Counted from the stretch's first letter, positions 45,527 through 55,325 are shown. The stretch is DNA of 64,000 nucleotides from Bordetella petrii (GCF_000067205.1 NC_010170.1:2728001-2792000); one strand, 5' to 3'. The notes: generated by a model not told the origin, from the letters alone. Translations and numbers: made by a program.

Positions 45527-46608
45527 GCCTGGCCTCCCGCGGCGCCCGCCAGTTCGCGCTTGCGCACCGCCGACGGCCACAGCCCCGCCGGGCGGAACAG
45601 CATCACGCACACCATTGCCAGGCCGAACAGCAACATGCGGATGCCCTCGGGATCGAGCACCACTTCGCCAAACACCAGGCGTTGCAGCGGTTCGACGGTC
45701 GCGCGCAGGAACTCGGGCAATGCCGCCAGCAGAATGGCGCCCAGGATCACGCCGGGGATATTGCCCATGCCGCCCAACACCACCATGCACAGCACCGAGA
45801 TGGATTCGGTCAGGCTGAAGCTCTCGGGGCTGACGAAACCCTGCATGGCGGCGAACAGCGCGCCCGCCACGCCGCCGAACGACGCGCCCATGGCGAACGC
45901 CAGCAGCTTCACGTTGCGGGTGTTGATGCCCATGGCCTTGGCCGCGATCTCGTCTTCGCGGATCGCCTCCCAGGCGCGCCCGATGCGCGAGTTTTGCAGG
46001 CGCACGCAGACCAGCACGATCAGCAGCGTGATGCCCAGCAGCAGGTAGTAGTACTTTTCGGGACCGGTCACGCGCAGGCCCAGCAGGGTCTCGGTGCGGC
46101 CGAACATGAACTCGCCGACCTTGAACCCGTCGATGCGGTTGATGCCCTGCGGACCGTTCGTGATGTTGACCGGCGCATTCAGGTTGTTGAGGAATATGCG
46201 GATGATCTCGCCGAAGCCCAGCGTGACGATGGCCAGGTAGTCGCCGCGCAGCTTCAGCGTGGGCGCGCCCAGCAACACGCCGAACACGCAGGCCAGCCCC
46301 AGGCTGATCGGCAGGATGGCCCAGAACGGCAGGTGCAGGCCGAAGTGCGGCGACGCCAGCAGCGCCCATGCGTAGGCGCCTACCGCATAGAAAGCGATGT
46401 AGCCCAGGTCCAGCAGCCCGGCAAAGCCCACCACGATGTTCAGGCCCAGCGCCAGCATTACATAGAGCAGCGCGAAATTCAGTATGCGCACCCAGCTCTG
46501 CCCGGCCAGGCCCAGCGCGAAGGGCAGCACGGCCAGTGCCACGCCAATCAGCACGATGCCGAACAGGTTGCGGCGCGACAGGCCGCGATTCTTGATGGCG
46601 GTATTCAT
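45523..46608 (-). CDS. livM: Branched-chain amino acid ABC transporter permease LivM
   Basis: 361 aa from ATG 46608, with about 8-10 membrane helices and the LivM/LivH-type loop AIREDEIAAKAMGINTRNVKLLAFAMGA. The N-terminal segment LNFALLYVMLALGLNIVVGFAGLLDLGYIAFYAVGAY is typical. It forms the membrane channel with LivH. Four-nt overlaps with livH and livG show tight coupling. Confidence 0.94.
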   Translation of the reverse strand: MNTAIKNRGLSRRNLFGIVLIGVALAVLPFALGLAGQSWVRILNFALLYVMLALGLNIVVGFAGLLDLGYIAFYAVGAYAWALLASPHFGLHLPFWAILPISLGLACVFGVLLGAPTLKLRGDYLAIVTLGFGEIIRIFLNNLNAPVNITNGPQGINRIDGFKVGEFMFGRTETLLGLRVTGPEKYYYLLLGITLLIVLVCVRLQNSRIGRAWEAIREDEIAAKAMGINTRNVKLLAFAMGASFGGVAGALFAAMQGFVSPESFSLTESISVLCMVVLGGMGNIPGVILGAILLAALPEFLRATVEPLQRLVFGEVVLDPEGIRMLLFGLAMVCVMLFRPAGLWPSAVRKRELAGAAGGQA

Positions 46609-47534
46609 GCGCGGTCTCCTACGCGTTCGCCCAACAGCCCGGACGGACGGAAGATCAGCACCAGCACCAGCACCACGAACGCGAACACGTCCTGGTAGTG
46701 GCTGCCCAGGAACCCGCCGGTGAGATCGCCGATGTAGCCGGCGCCCAGCGATTCGATGATGCCCAGCAGCAGGCCGCCGGCCATTGCCCCGACCAGGTTG
46801 CCGATGCCGCCCAGCACCGCGGCCGTGAAGGCCTTCAGGCCCAGCATGAAGCCCATGGTGTACTGCGCCACGCCGTAATAGGTGGTGACCATCATGCCTG
46901 CCACGGCCGCCAGGGCCGAGCCGATCAGGAACGCGGCCGAGATCACGGTATTGATGTTCACGCCCATCAGGCCCGCCACCTCGCGGTTCTGCGCGGTGGC
47001 CCGCATGGCGGTGCCCAGGCGGGTCTTGTGCACCACCGCCAGCAGCCCGCCCATGATCAGCGCGGCGATCAGCACGATGGCCATCTGCAGCGAGCTCATG
47101 CGCGCGCCGGCCAGTTCGTACACCTGCGGCTCCAGCACCTGGGGAAAGTTCAGATAATTGCGGCCCCAGACCATCATGGCCAGGTTTTGCAGAATGATCG
47201 AAACGCCGATGGCGGTGATCAGCGCCGCCAGCCGCGGCGCGCGGCGCAGCGGGCGGTAGGCCATGCGCTCGGCCGTCCAGCCCACCGCCATGCACAGCGG
47301 CACCGATACCAGCAGCCCGGCGCCCAGCACCGCGAACGCCGATACGGTGGGATCGCCGCCCACCATGGCCGAAGCGATCATGGTGGCCGCCATGGCGCCG
47401 ATCATGACGACGTCGCCATGCGCAAAATTGATCAACCCGATAATGCCGTACACCATCGTGTAGCCCAGCGCGACCAGCGCATAGACGCTGCCCAGCGTCA
47501 GGCCGTTGATGAGTTGTTGTATGAAGATGTCCAT
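46605..47534 (-). CDS. livH: Branched-chain amino acid ABC transporter permease LivH
   Basis: 309 aa, start MDIFIQQLINGLTLGSVYALVALGYTMVYGIIGLINFAHGD, the hallmark LivH N-terminus. About eight helices and the ATPase-contact loop MRATAQNREVAGLMGVN. A hairpin with a T-run (47566-47601, minus strand) lies in the 114-nt gap after livK, so livH-F may be made at a lower level than the binding protein. Confidence 0.94.
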   Translation of the reverse strand: MDIFIQQLINGLTLGSVYALVALGYTMVYGIIGLINFAHGDVVMIGAMAATMIASAMVGGDPTVSAFAVLGAGLLVSVPLCMAVGWTAERMAYRPLRRAPRLAALITAIGVSIILQNLAMMVWGRNYLNFPQVLEPQVYELAGARMSSLQMAIVLIAALIMGGLLAVVHKTRLGTAMRATAQNREVAGLMGVNINTVISAAFLIGSALAAVAGMMVTTYYGVAQYTMGFMLGLKAFTAAVLGGIGNLVGAMAGGLLLGIIESLGAGYIGDLTGGFLGSHYQDVFAFVVLVLVLIFRPSGLLGERVGDRA

Positions 47535-47565
47535 AGGGGCCGAGCCTGTCTGGTGCTCACAGAGG

Positions 47566-47601
47566 AAAAAACCGCGCCGCGCGGGCGCGATGCCGCGCGG
47601 C
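47566..47601 (-). terminator. Attenuator-like hairpin between livK and livH
   Basis: GCCGCGCGG (47576-47584) pairs with CCGCGCGGC (47593-47601); read on the minus strand it is followed shortly by a run of six T (47566-47571). It probably lowers read-through from livK into livHMGF. Confidence 0.65.
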
Positions 47602-47648
47602 GGTCAGGAGGCGGCGCGGGCGCTGGCGCCCGCGCGTTGCCGGCCGGC

Positions 47649-48794
47649 TCAGTTGGCCTGGCTGACCATGGTTTCCACCATTTCCCACTTGCCGTTCTTG
47701 ACTTCGTAGATGGTGACCGAAATTTCTTTCAGGTCGCCCTTGGCGTCGTAGGCAATGTGGTCGCTCGTTGCGCCCTTGCGCTCGAGCTTGGCGAGCTTGG
47801 GCAGGTAGTCGGCCGGATCGGCCGAATCGGCCTGCTCGATGGCGGTGATCATGTTCCAGGCGCCATCGTAGGCATACGGCGCATACACGCCGGGAGCCTT
47901 CTTGAAGCGGGCCTCGTAGCGCTGGGCGAAGTCTTTGCCCGCCGCCATTTTTTCCAGCGGCACGCCCGCCAGCGAGGCGTACGTGCCGTCGGCGGCGTCG
48001 CCGGCCAGCTTGATGAAGGTGTCGCTGCGGGTCATTTCTCCCGACACCAGCGGCGCCTTCAGGCCCAGCCGCACCAGCTGCCGCTTCATGGGGCCGGATT
48101 GCGCGTCGAGGCCGCCGTAGAAGATGGCATCGGGCTCGGAAGCCTTGATGTTGGTCAGGATGGACGTGAAGTCGTTGGCCTTGTCGGTGGTGTACTCGCG
48201 GCGCACGATCTCGCCGCCCGCCTTCTTGACCGCCTTCTCGACCTCGTCGGCCAGCCCCTGGCCGTAGGCGGTGCGGTCATCGATGATGGCGACCTTCTTG
48301 GCCTTCAGGTTCTCGACAATGAACTTGCCCACCGCGGCGCCCTGCTGGGTGTCGCTGGTCATCATGCGGAAGGTGGTGTCGTAGCCCTGGTTCGTGTATT
48401 CGGGCGAGGTCGCCATGGCGATCTGCGGCAGGCCGGCTTCGTTGTACACGCGCGAGGCGGGAATCGTGGTGCCCGAATTGAAGTGCCCCAGGATGCCGTC
48501 GACGTCTTCATCGACCAGCTGCTGCGCCACCTGCACGGCGGTGCGCGGGTCGGCCTGGTCGTCGCGCGACACCAGCACGAACTTGGCGGTTTCGCCGTCG
48601 ATCTTGATGCCCTTCTTGTTGGCCTCTTCCAGGGCCAGGGTCAGCCCGTTCTGCATATCTTCGCCATAGTGCGACTGCGGACCGGTCAGAGGCGCGGCGA
48701 AGCCGAACTTGATGTCTTCGGCGTGAACGGCGCCAGCCATGCAGGCTGCTGCCAGTGCGGCCAGCAAGGCCGGGCGGGAAAACGCGGATTTCAT
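47649..48794 (-). CDS. livK: Branched-chain amino acid ABC transporter substrate-binding protein LivK
   Basis: 381 aa from ATG 48794. A signal peptide (MKSAFSRPALLAALAAACMAGAVHA, cleavage after AHA-type site about residue 25) leads to a periplasmic binding protein of the LivJ/LivK fold: IKFGFAAPLTGPQSHYGEDMQNG and GILGHFNSGTTIPASRVYNEAG. It captures leucine, isoleucine or valine (perhaps also other amino acids) for LivHMGF. It is separated from putA by 237 nt that contain GTTGCA motifs and a hairpin (48869-48889). Confidence 0.93.
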   Translation of the reverse strand: MKSAFSRPALLAALAAACMAGAVHAEDIKFGFAAPLTGPQSHYGEDMQNGLTLALEEANKKGIKIDGETAKFVLVSRDDQADPRTAVQVAQQLVDEDVDGILGHFNSGTTIPASRVYNEAGLPQIAMATSPEYTNQGYDTTFRMMTSDTQQGAAVGKFIVENLKAKKVAIIDDRTAYGQGLADEVEKAVKKAGGEIVRREYTTDKANDFTSILTNIKASEPDAIFYGGLDAQSGPMKRQLVRLGLKAPLVSGEMTRSDTFIKLAGDAADGTYASLAGVPLEKMAAGKDFAQRYEARFKKAPGVYAPYAYDGAWNMITAIEQADSADPADYLPKLAKLERKGATSDHIAYDAKGDLKEISVTIYEVKNGKWEMVETMVSQAN

Positions 48795-48868
48795 ATGAAC
48801 CCTCCTGTGTGAATGGGGTGGCACAAAGGCCCGCCGCGGCTCGTGGCGCGGGAGACTTTTCTTATTGG

Positions 48869-48889
48869 CCGTCCGGCAGCGCCGGACGG
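48869..48889 (-). terminator. Hairpin downstream of putA
   Basis: CCGTCCGGC pairs perfectly with GCCGGACGG (9 bp, 3-nt loop). On the minus strand it lies 143 nt after the putA stop and 75 nt before the livK start, without a T-run; it may end the putA message or sit in the livK leader. Confidence 0.45.
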
Positions 48890-48937
48890 ACCTGGATGAT
48901 GATCCGGCAACGGCTCGCGCCGGTTGCCGCCGAAAAA

Positions 48938-48966
48938 GTTGCACCGGATTGTCGGCCAGGTGCAAC
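48938..48966. promoter_or_regulatory. GTTGCACC inverted repeat in the putA-livK gap
   Basis: GTTGCACC (48938-48945) and GGTGCAAC (48959-48966) are perfect inverted copies 13 nt apart; a third GTTGCA lies at 49014-49019. GTTGCA is the hexamer bound by the PutA ribbon-helix-helix domain in Escherichia coli. Two further copies lie at 52935-52940 and 53000-53005 near the putA start. A role here is inferred. Confidence 0.5.
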
Positions 48967-49031
48967 CCCGGGTGCTATTGGAGATAACCCGTGCTTGAAC
49001 GAGGCATACCAGGGTTGCATGGCGGTTCCCC

Positions 49032-52000
49032 CTAGCCGATCGACATCAGGCTGGCGTTGCCGCCGGCCGCCGCCGTATTGACGCTGACCGAGCGTTCCGC
49101 CAGCAACTGCTCCAGCGCATAGGCCGCCCCTGCCGCCAGGGCGTCAGAGGTAAGCCCCTGCACGCCCAGGATCGGGCCTTCGCGGGCGGCGATGCGTTCG
49201 TTCCAGGCGCGCAGCGCATCGCCGTCGCCCTCGAACAGCACGCCATGGAACGTGGCGTCGTCCACTTCGGCGTCGGCCAGGAACGACACCTGCCCGCCGG
49301 CCGCGGCATGCCAGGCTCGCGCGGCGGGCGTATCCAGGAACAGCGCCGCGTTGCCGGTAGCCTGGGCAGCGGCATATTGGGCCCGCGCTCCGGCCTCGGT
49401 GGCCGCCACGCACAGCACCGCGCCGCGCGCCTGCAGGCAGTAGGTGTTCTGCTCGCCGGTCGGGCCGGGCAGCGTCAGCACGCGCGGCAGCGGGCCGGCG
49501 CCATCGACGCCCGGCGGCAGGCCCGCCGGCCGCGTGGCCAGCAGGCGGTACATGTACAGCGGCCCGCCCGCCTTGGGGCCGGTGCCGGACAGGCATTCGC
49601 CACCGAAGGGCTGCACGCCCACCACCGCGCCGACGATGTTGCGGTTGACGTACATGTTGCCGGCGTGCACGCGCTGCGTGACGCGGCCGATCGTTTCGTC
49701 AATGCGGCTGTGCACGCCGAAAGTCAGGCCATAGCCCGTGCCGTTGATCTGCTCCAGCACCTGGTCCAGCGCTTCGCGCGGGTAGCGCAGCACGTGCAGC
49801 ACCGGCCCGAACACTTCGCGCGTCAGCTCGCTCACGCTGCTGATCTCGATGAGGGTGGGCGGCACGAAGGTGCCGTGACGGCAGCCGCTGCCGAGCTCGA
49901 CCTGGTCGACGCGGTGCCCCGCCGCGCGCATGGCGTCGATGTGGCGCAGGATGTTGTCGCGCGCCTCGGCATCGATGACCGGCCCCACGTCGGTGGACAG
50001 CTGGTCGGGATTGCCCACGCGCAGTTCGCGCATGGCGCCGCGCAGCATGTGCAACACATGGTCGGCGCTGTCTTCTTGCAGGCACAGCACGCGCAACGCC
50101 GAACAGCGCTGCCCGGCCGAGTCGTAGGCGGAATTCAGCACGTCGAACACCACCTGCTCGGCCAGCGCCGAGGAGTCGACCACCATGGCGTTCTGCCCGC
50201 CCGTCTCGGCGATCAGCGGAATAGTATGGCCGCGGTCGTCCAGCCGGCCGGCCAGGGTGCGGGCGATCAGGCGCGCCACGTCGGTAGAGCCGGTGAACAT
50301 GACGCCATCGATCGCCGGGCTGGCCACCAGCTGCGCGCCGACCGTCTCGCCGCGGCCCGGCAGCAACTGCACCGCGCCGGCAGGCACGCCGGCCGCGCGC
50401 AGCGCCTGCACCGCCTGCGCGGCGATCAGGCAGGTTTGCTCGGCCGGCTTGGCGATTACCGTGTTGCCCGCCACCAGCGCGGCGGCGACCTGACCCGTGA
50501 AAATGGCCAGCGGGAAATTCCAGGGGCTGATGCACAGCACCGTGCCCAGCGGCCGGTGCGTGTCGTTGTCGAACTCGCGCTCGGCCTGCTCGGCGTAATA
50601 GCGCAGGAAATCGACCGCTTCGCGCACTTCGGCAATGGCGTTGGGCAGCGACTTGCCCGCCTCGCGCACGATCAGGCCCAGCAGCGGCTGCATGCCCTCT
50701 TCCAGCAGCTGCGCGGCGCGGCGCAGGCACTGGGCGCGTTCGGCCACCGGCGTGGACTGCCAGATCGGCGCGGCGTTGTCGGCCACCTGCAGGGCGGCAT
50801 CGACCTCATCGGGCCGGGCCTCGACCACCTGCCCCACCACGTCGCGATGGTCGGCCGGGTTTCGCACGTCCACGGCGCGCCCGGCATCCCAGGCCACGGC
50901 ATCGTCGCCCAGCATCGGCGCGGCCCGCCAGGGCGTGGCCGCGCTGGCCAGCAAGGCCGCCGCAAGCGACCCCAGCCGATGCTCGTTGGTGAGGTCCAGG
51001 CCGGCGGAGTTCAGCCGCGCGCCGCTGCCGGGCGGGCCGTACAGGTCGCGCGGCAAGGGAATTTTCTCGTGCGGAGCGCCCAGCGGCGAAATCCGCGAGG
51101 CCACCTCGACCGGATCGGCCACCAGTTCGTCCACCGGGATGCTCTCGTCGCCGATCAGGTTCACAAACGAAGTGTTGGCGCCATTTTCGAGCAGGCGGCG
51201 CACCAGGTAGGCCAGCAGCGTCTCGTGGGTGCCCACGGGCGCATAGATGCGGCACGGGCGGTTCAGCTTGTTCTGCGCCACCGGCCCGACCACTTCTTCG
51301 TACAGCGGCTCGCCCATGCCGTGCAGGCACTGGAACTCGTATTGGCCGGGATAGTAGTTCTGGCCCGCCAGGTGGTACACGGCCGCCAGGGTGTAGGCGT
51401 TGTGCGTGGCGAACTGCGGATACACCGCCTCGGGCGCGCCCAGCAGCTTGCGCGCGCAGGCCAGGTATGCCACGTCGGTGTAGACCTTGCGGGTATAGAC
51501 CGGGTAGCCCTCCAGCCCGTCGACCTGGGCCTGCTTGATTTCGCTGTCCCAGTAGGCGCCCTTGACCAGGCGCACCATGATGCGATGGCGGGTGCGCCGC
51601 GCCAGGTCGATCACGTAATCGATCACGAAGGGCGCGCGCTTCTGGTAGGCTTGCACCACGAAGCCGATGCCGTTCCAGCCGTCCAGCTCGGGCGCCAGGC
51701 ACAGCGCTTCGAGCAGGTCGAGCGAGATTTCCAGGCGGTCGGCTTCTTCGGCGTCGATGTTCAGACCTATGTCGTAGCTGCGCGCAAGAACGGTCAGCGC
51801 CTTGACGCGCGGCAGCAGCTCTTCCATGACGCGCTCGCGCTGTGCGCGCGAGTACGTGGGATGCAGGGCCGACAGCTTGATGGAAATACCTGGGCCTTCG
51901 TAGATGCCGCGGCCCGCCGCCGCCTTGCCGATGGCATGGATGGCCTGCTCGTACGATGCGTAATAGCGGTCGGCGTCTTCGCTCGTGGTGGCCGCCTCGC

Positions 52001-52841
52001 CCAGCATGTCGTACGAATAGCGAAAGCCCTTGGCCTCGAGCTTGCGGTTGTTGGCCAGCGCCTCGGAAATGGTCTGGCCTGACACGAACTGCTCGCCCAT
52101 CATGCGCATGGCCAGATTGACGCCCCTGCGCACCAGCGGCTCGCCGCCCTTGCCGATCAGGCGCGTCAGCGCCTTGGACAGCGACTGCTCGCTATTGACC
52201 GCCACCAGCTTGCCGGTCAGCATCAGGCCCCAGGTGGCCGCATTCACAAACAGCGATTGCGAACCGCCCATGTGCGCGCGCCAGTCGCCGCGCGAGATCT
52301 TGTCGCGGATCAGCGCGTCGCGCGTGGCGCGGTCGGGAATGCGCAGCAACGCCTCGGCCAGGCACATCAGCGCGACGCCTTCCTGGCTGGACAGCGAGAA
52401 TTCCTGGATCAGCCCCTCTACCCCGCCGCCGCCGCGCTTGTCGCGCAGCGCCTGCACCAGGCGCGAGGCCATGGCGTGGATCTTCTCGGTATGGGGCATG
52501 CGCGCCTGGCCCAGCAACAACGGCACGCATTCCGGCTCGGGGCGGCGATACGCCGCCGTGATGGCCGCGCGCAGCACCGACTGGGGCTGCACGTCCTGGC
52601 CGAACTCGAAGAACGGCGGCGTGGCGGGCTGCGCGCCCGTGTCGGCGTCTTCGAGGTCGGCTTCGTCTTGCGACAGATGGGTGATTTCCGCTGGCAACTG
52701 GCCGCGTTCGATCTTGTCGAGGTACGCCAGGAGCGCCTGCTTATGCAGCCAGTGCGGGGTGCAGCTCAGTTTCCGCGCGGCGGCCTTCAGGCGGTCGCGC
52801 AAGGTGTCATCCACCTTGACGCCCAGTGTGGTGCTGGCCAT
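49032..52841 (-). CDS. putA: Trifunctional PutA: repressor, proline dehydrogenase, P5C dehydrogenase
   Basis: 1269 aa. Domains in order: ribbon-helix-helix DNA-binding domain (residues 1-48), proline dehydrogenase barrel (about 250-560; FAD-site segments RYSYDMLGEAA and ISIKLSALHPTYSRAQRERV), and glutamate-semialdehyde dehydrogenase (about 640-1110) with Glu in LIAETGGQNAM and catalytic Cys in GQRCSALRVL, then a C-terminal domain of unknown role. It oxidises proline to glutamate at the membrane, and in reduced-substrate-free state represses put genes. No putP is adjacent. GTTGCA words flank the gene. Confidence 0.95.
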   Translation of the reverse strand: MASTTLGVKVDDTLRDRLKAAARKLSCTPHWLHKQALLAYLDKIERGQLPAEITHLSQDEADLEDADTGAQPATPPFFEFGQDVQPQSVLRAAITAAYRRPEPECVPLLLGQARMPHTEKIHAMASRLVQALRDKRGGGGVEGLIQEFSLSSQEGVALMCLAEALLRIPDRATRDALIRDKISRGDWRAHMGGSQSLFVNAATWGLMLTGKLVAVNSEQSLSKALTRLIGKGGEPLVRRGVNLAMRMMGEQFVSGQTISEALANNRKLEAKGFRYSYDMLGEAATTSEDADRYYASYEQAIHAIGKAAAGRGIYEGPGISIKLSALHPTYSRAQRERVMEELLPRVKALTVLARSYDIGLNIDAEEADRLEISLDLLEALCLAPELDGWNGIGFVVQAYQKRAPFVIDYVIDLARRTRHRIMVRLVKGAYWDSEIKQAQVDGLEGYPVYTRKVYTDVAYLACARKLLGAPEAVYPQFATHNAYTLAAVYHLAGQNYYPGQYEFQCLHGMGEPLYEEVVGPVAQNKLNRPCRIYAPVGTHETLLAYLVRRLLENGANTSFVNLIGDESIPVDELVADPVEVASRISPLGAPHEKIPLPRDLYGPPGSGARLNSAGLDLTNEHRLGSLAAALLASAATPWRAAPMLGDDAVAWDAGRAVDVRNPADHRDVVGQVVEARPDEVDAALQVADNAAPIWQSTPVAERAQCLRRAAQLLEEGMQPLLGLIVREAGKSLPNAIAEVREAVDFLRYYAEQAEREFDNDTHRPLGTVLCISPWNFPLAIFTGQVAAALVAGNTVIAKPAEQTCLIAAQAVQALRAAGVPAGAVQLLPGRGETVGAQLVASPAIDGVMFTGSTDVARLIARTLAGRLDDRGHTIPLIAETGGQNAMVVDSSALAEQVVFDVLNSAYDSAGQRCSALRVLCLQEDSADHVLHMLRGAMRELRVGNPDQLSTDVGPVIDAEARDNILRHIDAMRAAGHRVDQVELGSGCRHGTFVPPTLIEISSVSELTREVFGPVLHVLRYPREALDQVLEQINGTGYGLTFGVHSRIDETIGRVTQRVHAGNMYVNRNIVGAVVGVQPFGGECLSGTGPKAGGPLYMYRLLATRPAGLPPGVDGAGPLPRVLTLPGPTGEQNTYCLQARGAVLCVAATEAGARAQYAAAQATGNAALFLDTPAARAWHAAAGGQVSFLADAEVDDATFHGVLFEGDGDALRAWNERIAAREGPILGVQGLTSDALAAGAAYALEQLLAERSVSVNTAAAGGNASLMSIG

Positions 52842-52994
52842 GATGAATTCGGTTCCTCAGCTTATGCGGCAATACCCACGGCCCAGCCGGGCCGCGCCTT
52901 GCCGATTCCGGTCAAACCCGGATACTAAGGAAGATGCAACCCACTTTGAATTATGGTTAACCTTTAAGGGTTTACCCCTGCAAACACACCCTTA
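52842..52994. promoter_or_regulatory. putA upstream region with TGCAAC motif
   Basis: 153 nt between the pqiC stop and putA start. TGCAAC (reverse of GTTGCA) lies at 52935-52940, and another at 53000-53005 inside the end of pqiC. An AT-richer stretch with AACCTTTAAGGGTT at 52959-52972 is palindromic. Consistent with PutA autoregulation, but not proven. Confidence 0.45.
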
Positions 52995-53648
52995 TCAGGT
53001 GCAACCCCAGAGCTGGATCTGGGGGCCGGCCGGCGTGGCGCGCGCGCCACCCGAGTCGATCGCCGAGGCGATGGTCTGCGCCAACAGCGCCACCGCCTGC
53101 TGCTGGGCCTGCACCAGGGCCGGGATGCCCAGGCCATCGGCTGGCATCTGCACCGTGGCGCGGCAAATCAGGGCCCGGGCGCCCTTGAGTTTGATGGGCC
53201 GCACGCGCCAGGTGGCGTCCAGCCGCGCCGGCCCGCCCGACACCATGTCGAAGCGCTGCACGTCGACCTGTACGCGCCACACCGGCGTGTCCTCGGCCGG
53301 TTGCAGGGCCTGGACATCGAGCGCGCCCAGGGCATGCGTCAGGCCATCGGATAGCGCGGCGCCGATCTCGTCGGACAACGGCGCTGCCCAGCGATGCGAA
53401 TACAGCGGCGTCAGCGCTCCGTCGCCCTCGGACTTGGCCAGCATGATCTGCGGCTGGTCGGCCTGCAGGGGCACCGACACGGGAGCCACCTCGATCTGGA
53501 AGGCGGCCCGCTGCGCGGCGGCCGGCGCCGCCTGAGGAGCCGGTTGCAGCGTGTAGAAGCGCGCCGGCGGCGACATGGCGCAGCCGGCCAGCGCGGCCGC
53601 CAGGGCCAGCGCGGACAGTGAAAGCCGGAGGTATCGGGAAAAGGACAT
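52995..53648 (-). CDS. pqiC: PqiC-family outer-membrane lipoprotein
   Basis: 217 aa with signal peptide and lipobox (LAAALAGCAMS), followed by PPARFYTLQPAP, the standard start of ABC-type transport auxiliary lipoproteins (PqiC/YmbA). PqiC forms the outer-membrane base for the PqiB needle. The gene starts 3 nt after the pqiB stop. The last residues contain one Cys (LWGCT). Confidence 0.9.
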   Translation of the reverse strand: MSFSRYLRLSLSALALAAALAGCAMSPPARFYTLQPAPQAAPAAAQRAAFQIEVAPVSVPLQADQPQIMLAKSEGDGALTPLYSHRWAAPLSDEIGAALSDGLTHALGALDVQALQPAEDTPVWRVQVDVQRFDMVSGGPARLDATWRVRPIKLKGARALICRATVQMPADGLGIPALVQAQQQAVALLAQTIASAIDSGGARATPAGPQIQLWGCT

Positions 53649-53651
53649 GGG

Positions 53652-55304
53652 TCAGTTCCTGGTAGCGCCGGGCAGCGGATCATCACCGCGACCGCGAATC
53701 AGGGCTTCTGGATTGGCCTGCAGGTAATCGGCCAGGGTGCGCAGCGAACGGGCGGCCCGGGCCAGCTCTTGCATGGCGCGCTCGGCATTGGCCGGCAGCG
53801 CCGCGTCGTTGGCCAGCAACTGGTTGATGTTGTCGATCGACTTGCGCGCGGCACGCAGGGTTTCGCGCGCTTCGGGCGCCAGCGTCTTGTCCAGGCTGGA
53901 CATCAGCCTGGAGGTGCTCGACAGGGTCGTGCGCAGATCGCGGCCGATCTGGTCGAACGGGATCTTGTCGATACGGTCGACGATGTTGGTGATCTGCTGC
54001 TGCAGTTGTTCCAGGTTGCCCGGGATAGTGGGGATGACGACCGGATCGGTAATGTGGAACTCGACCGGATCGGCCTTGGGGAAATGCGCCAGCACGATGT
54101 AGAGCTGGCCGGTCAGCAGGTTGGCGGTACGCAACTGTGCGCGCAGGCCGTGCTTGATCATGGAGGCCAGCAGCTTGCCTTCGGTGTCGTCGCCAGACTC
54201 GAGGGCGCGCTCGTGCACCCGGTCGTAGACCGATCCCAGGCGTTCGGGATACAGCGACGCATCGACCATGGCGAAGAAGCGTTTCTTGTTGGAATCGAAG
54301 TCGACGGTGATGCGCGTGACTTCACCCAGCGCGATGCCCTGGAAGTCGATCGTGGCGCCCACGCTCAGGCCGCGCACCGACTGGTCGAAACGCATGCGGA
54401 TAGGCACGGGGTCGCCATCGGGGTTCGCCTTGGCGTCGGTCTCGCTGGCATACAGCTGGAACTCGCTGCCGGCCTCGGCGGCGCCCGAATCGTTGAGGTT
54501 GATCGGCGCGAACGCGACCCCGCCCAGCGCGAGCGACACCAGAGACTGGGTATGCAGCTTCAGCCCGTTGCCGTCGACCGACAGGTCGACGCCGCTGGCA
54601 TTCCAGAAGCGCGCGCCGCGCGTCACGAATTTGTCGTTGGGAGAATCGATGAAGACTTCGACATTGACGGCGTTGCCGCTTTCGTCGAGCTCGTAGCCGA
54701 TGACCCGGCCGACATTGATGCGGCGAAAGTAAACCGGCGAGCCGATGTCCAGCGACCCCAGGTCATGGGCCTTCAGGACGAAGCGCTTGCCGTCGCGGTC
54801 GTGCGTGACGGGCGGCGGCGTTTCCAGGCCCACGAACTCGAACTTGGTGGCGCTGGTCGCGGCCCCTGCCCCATCGACCGCATCCACGCCAATGTAGGCG
54901 CCGGAAAGCAGCGTGCCCAGGCCCGACACGCCGCTGATGCCCAGCCGCGGCCGTACCACCCAGAAGTTGGTGCCCTCGGTGGCCAGGCCGGCGGCGTCTT
55001 TGACGAGCTCCGCCTGCACGATGACCTTGGAGCGGTCGTCGTTGAAGCGAATGCTGTGCACCGTGCCCACTACCACGTCTTTGTAGCGCACCTGGGTCTT
55101 GCCGACCTCGATGCCCTCGGCGGTGTTGAACTGGATGGAGATTTCCGGACCGGTTTGCATCCAGGTGCGAACCACCAGCGACAGGCCGGCCAGCAAGGCC
55201 ACGATGGGCACCAGCCATATCCAGGAAATGCGCCGCTGCTTCTTGCGGGTGACTTCCGGGGCGTCGACGCCGTTGCTGGAAGGTGGAGGTGTCTGCTCGG
55301 CCAT
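53652..55304 (-). CDS. pqiB: PqiB, MCE-domain intermembrane transport protein
   Basis: 550 aa. A cytoplasmic N-terminus and one membrane helix (about 26-46, ISWIWLVPIVALLAGLSLVV) precede three MCE domains (about 50-370; e.g. GIEVGKTQVRYKDVVVGTV, GSPVYFRRINVGRVIGYEL, ATIDFQGIALGEVTRI) and a C-terminal helix bundle (400-540) that forms the tunnel. It bridges inner and outer membrane for lipid transport with PqiA and PqiC. Lies 21 nt after pqiA. Confidence 0.92.
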   Translation of the reverse strand: MAEQTPPPSSNGVDAPEVTRKKQRRISWIWLVPIVALLAGLSLVVRTWMQTGPEISIQFNTAEGIEVGKTQVRYKDVVVGTVHSIRFNDDRSKVIVQAELVKDAAGLATEGTNFWVVRPRLGISGVSGLGTLLSGAYIGVDAVDGAGAATSATKFEFVGLETPPPVTHDRDGKRFVLKAHDLGSLDIGSPVYFRRINVGRVIGYELDESGNAVNVEVFIDSPNDKFVTRGARFWNASGVDLSVDGNGLKLHTQSLVSLALGGVAFAPINLNDSGAAEAGSEFQLYASETDAKANPDGDPVPIRMRFDQSVRGLSVGATIDFQGIALGEVTRITVDFDSNKKRFFAMVDASLYPERLGSVYDRVHERALESGDDTEGKLLASMIKHGLRAQLRTANLLTGQLYIVLAHFPKADPVEFHITDPVVIPTIPGNLEQLQQQITNIVDRIDKIPFDQIGRDLRTTLSSTSRLMSSLDKTLAPEARETLRAARKSIDNINQLLANDAALPANAERAMQELARAARSLRTLADYLQANPEALIRGRGDDPLPGATRN

Positions 55305-55325
55305 ATAGAGTGTGGATGTGCGAGG

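Noticed and set aside
49245..52082. 945-aa plus-strand frame opposite putA
   Set aside because: Antisense frame of PutA; no domain, unusual His/Gln/Arg composition.
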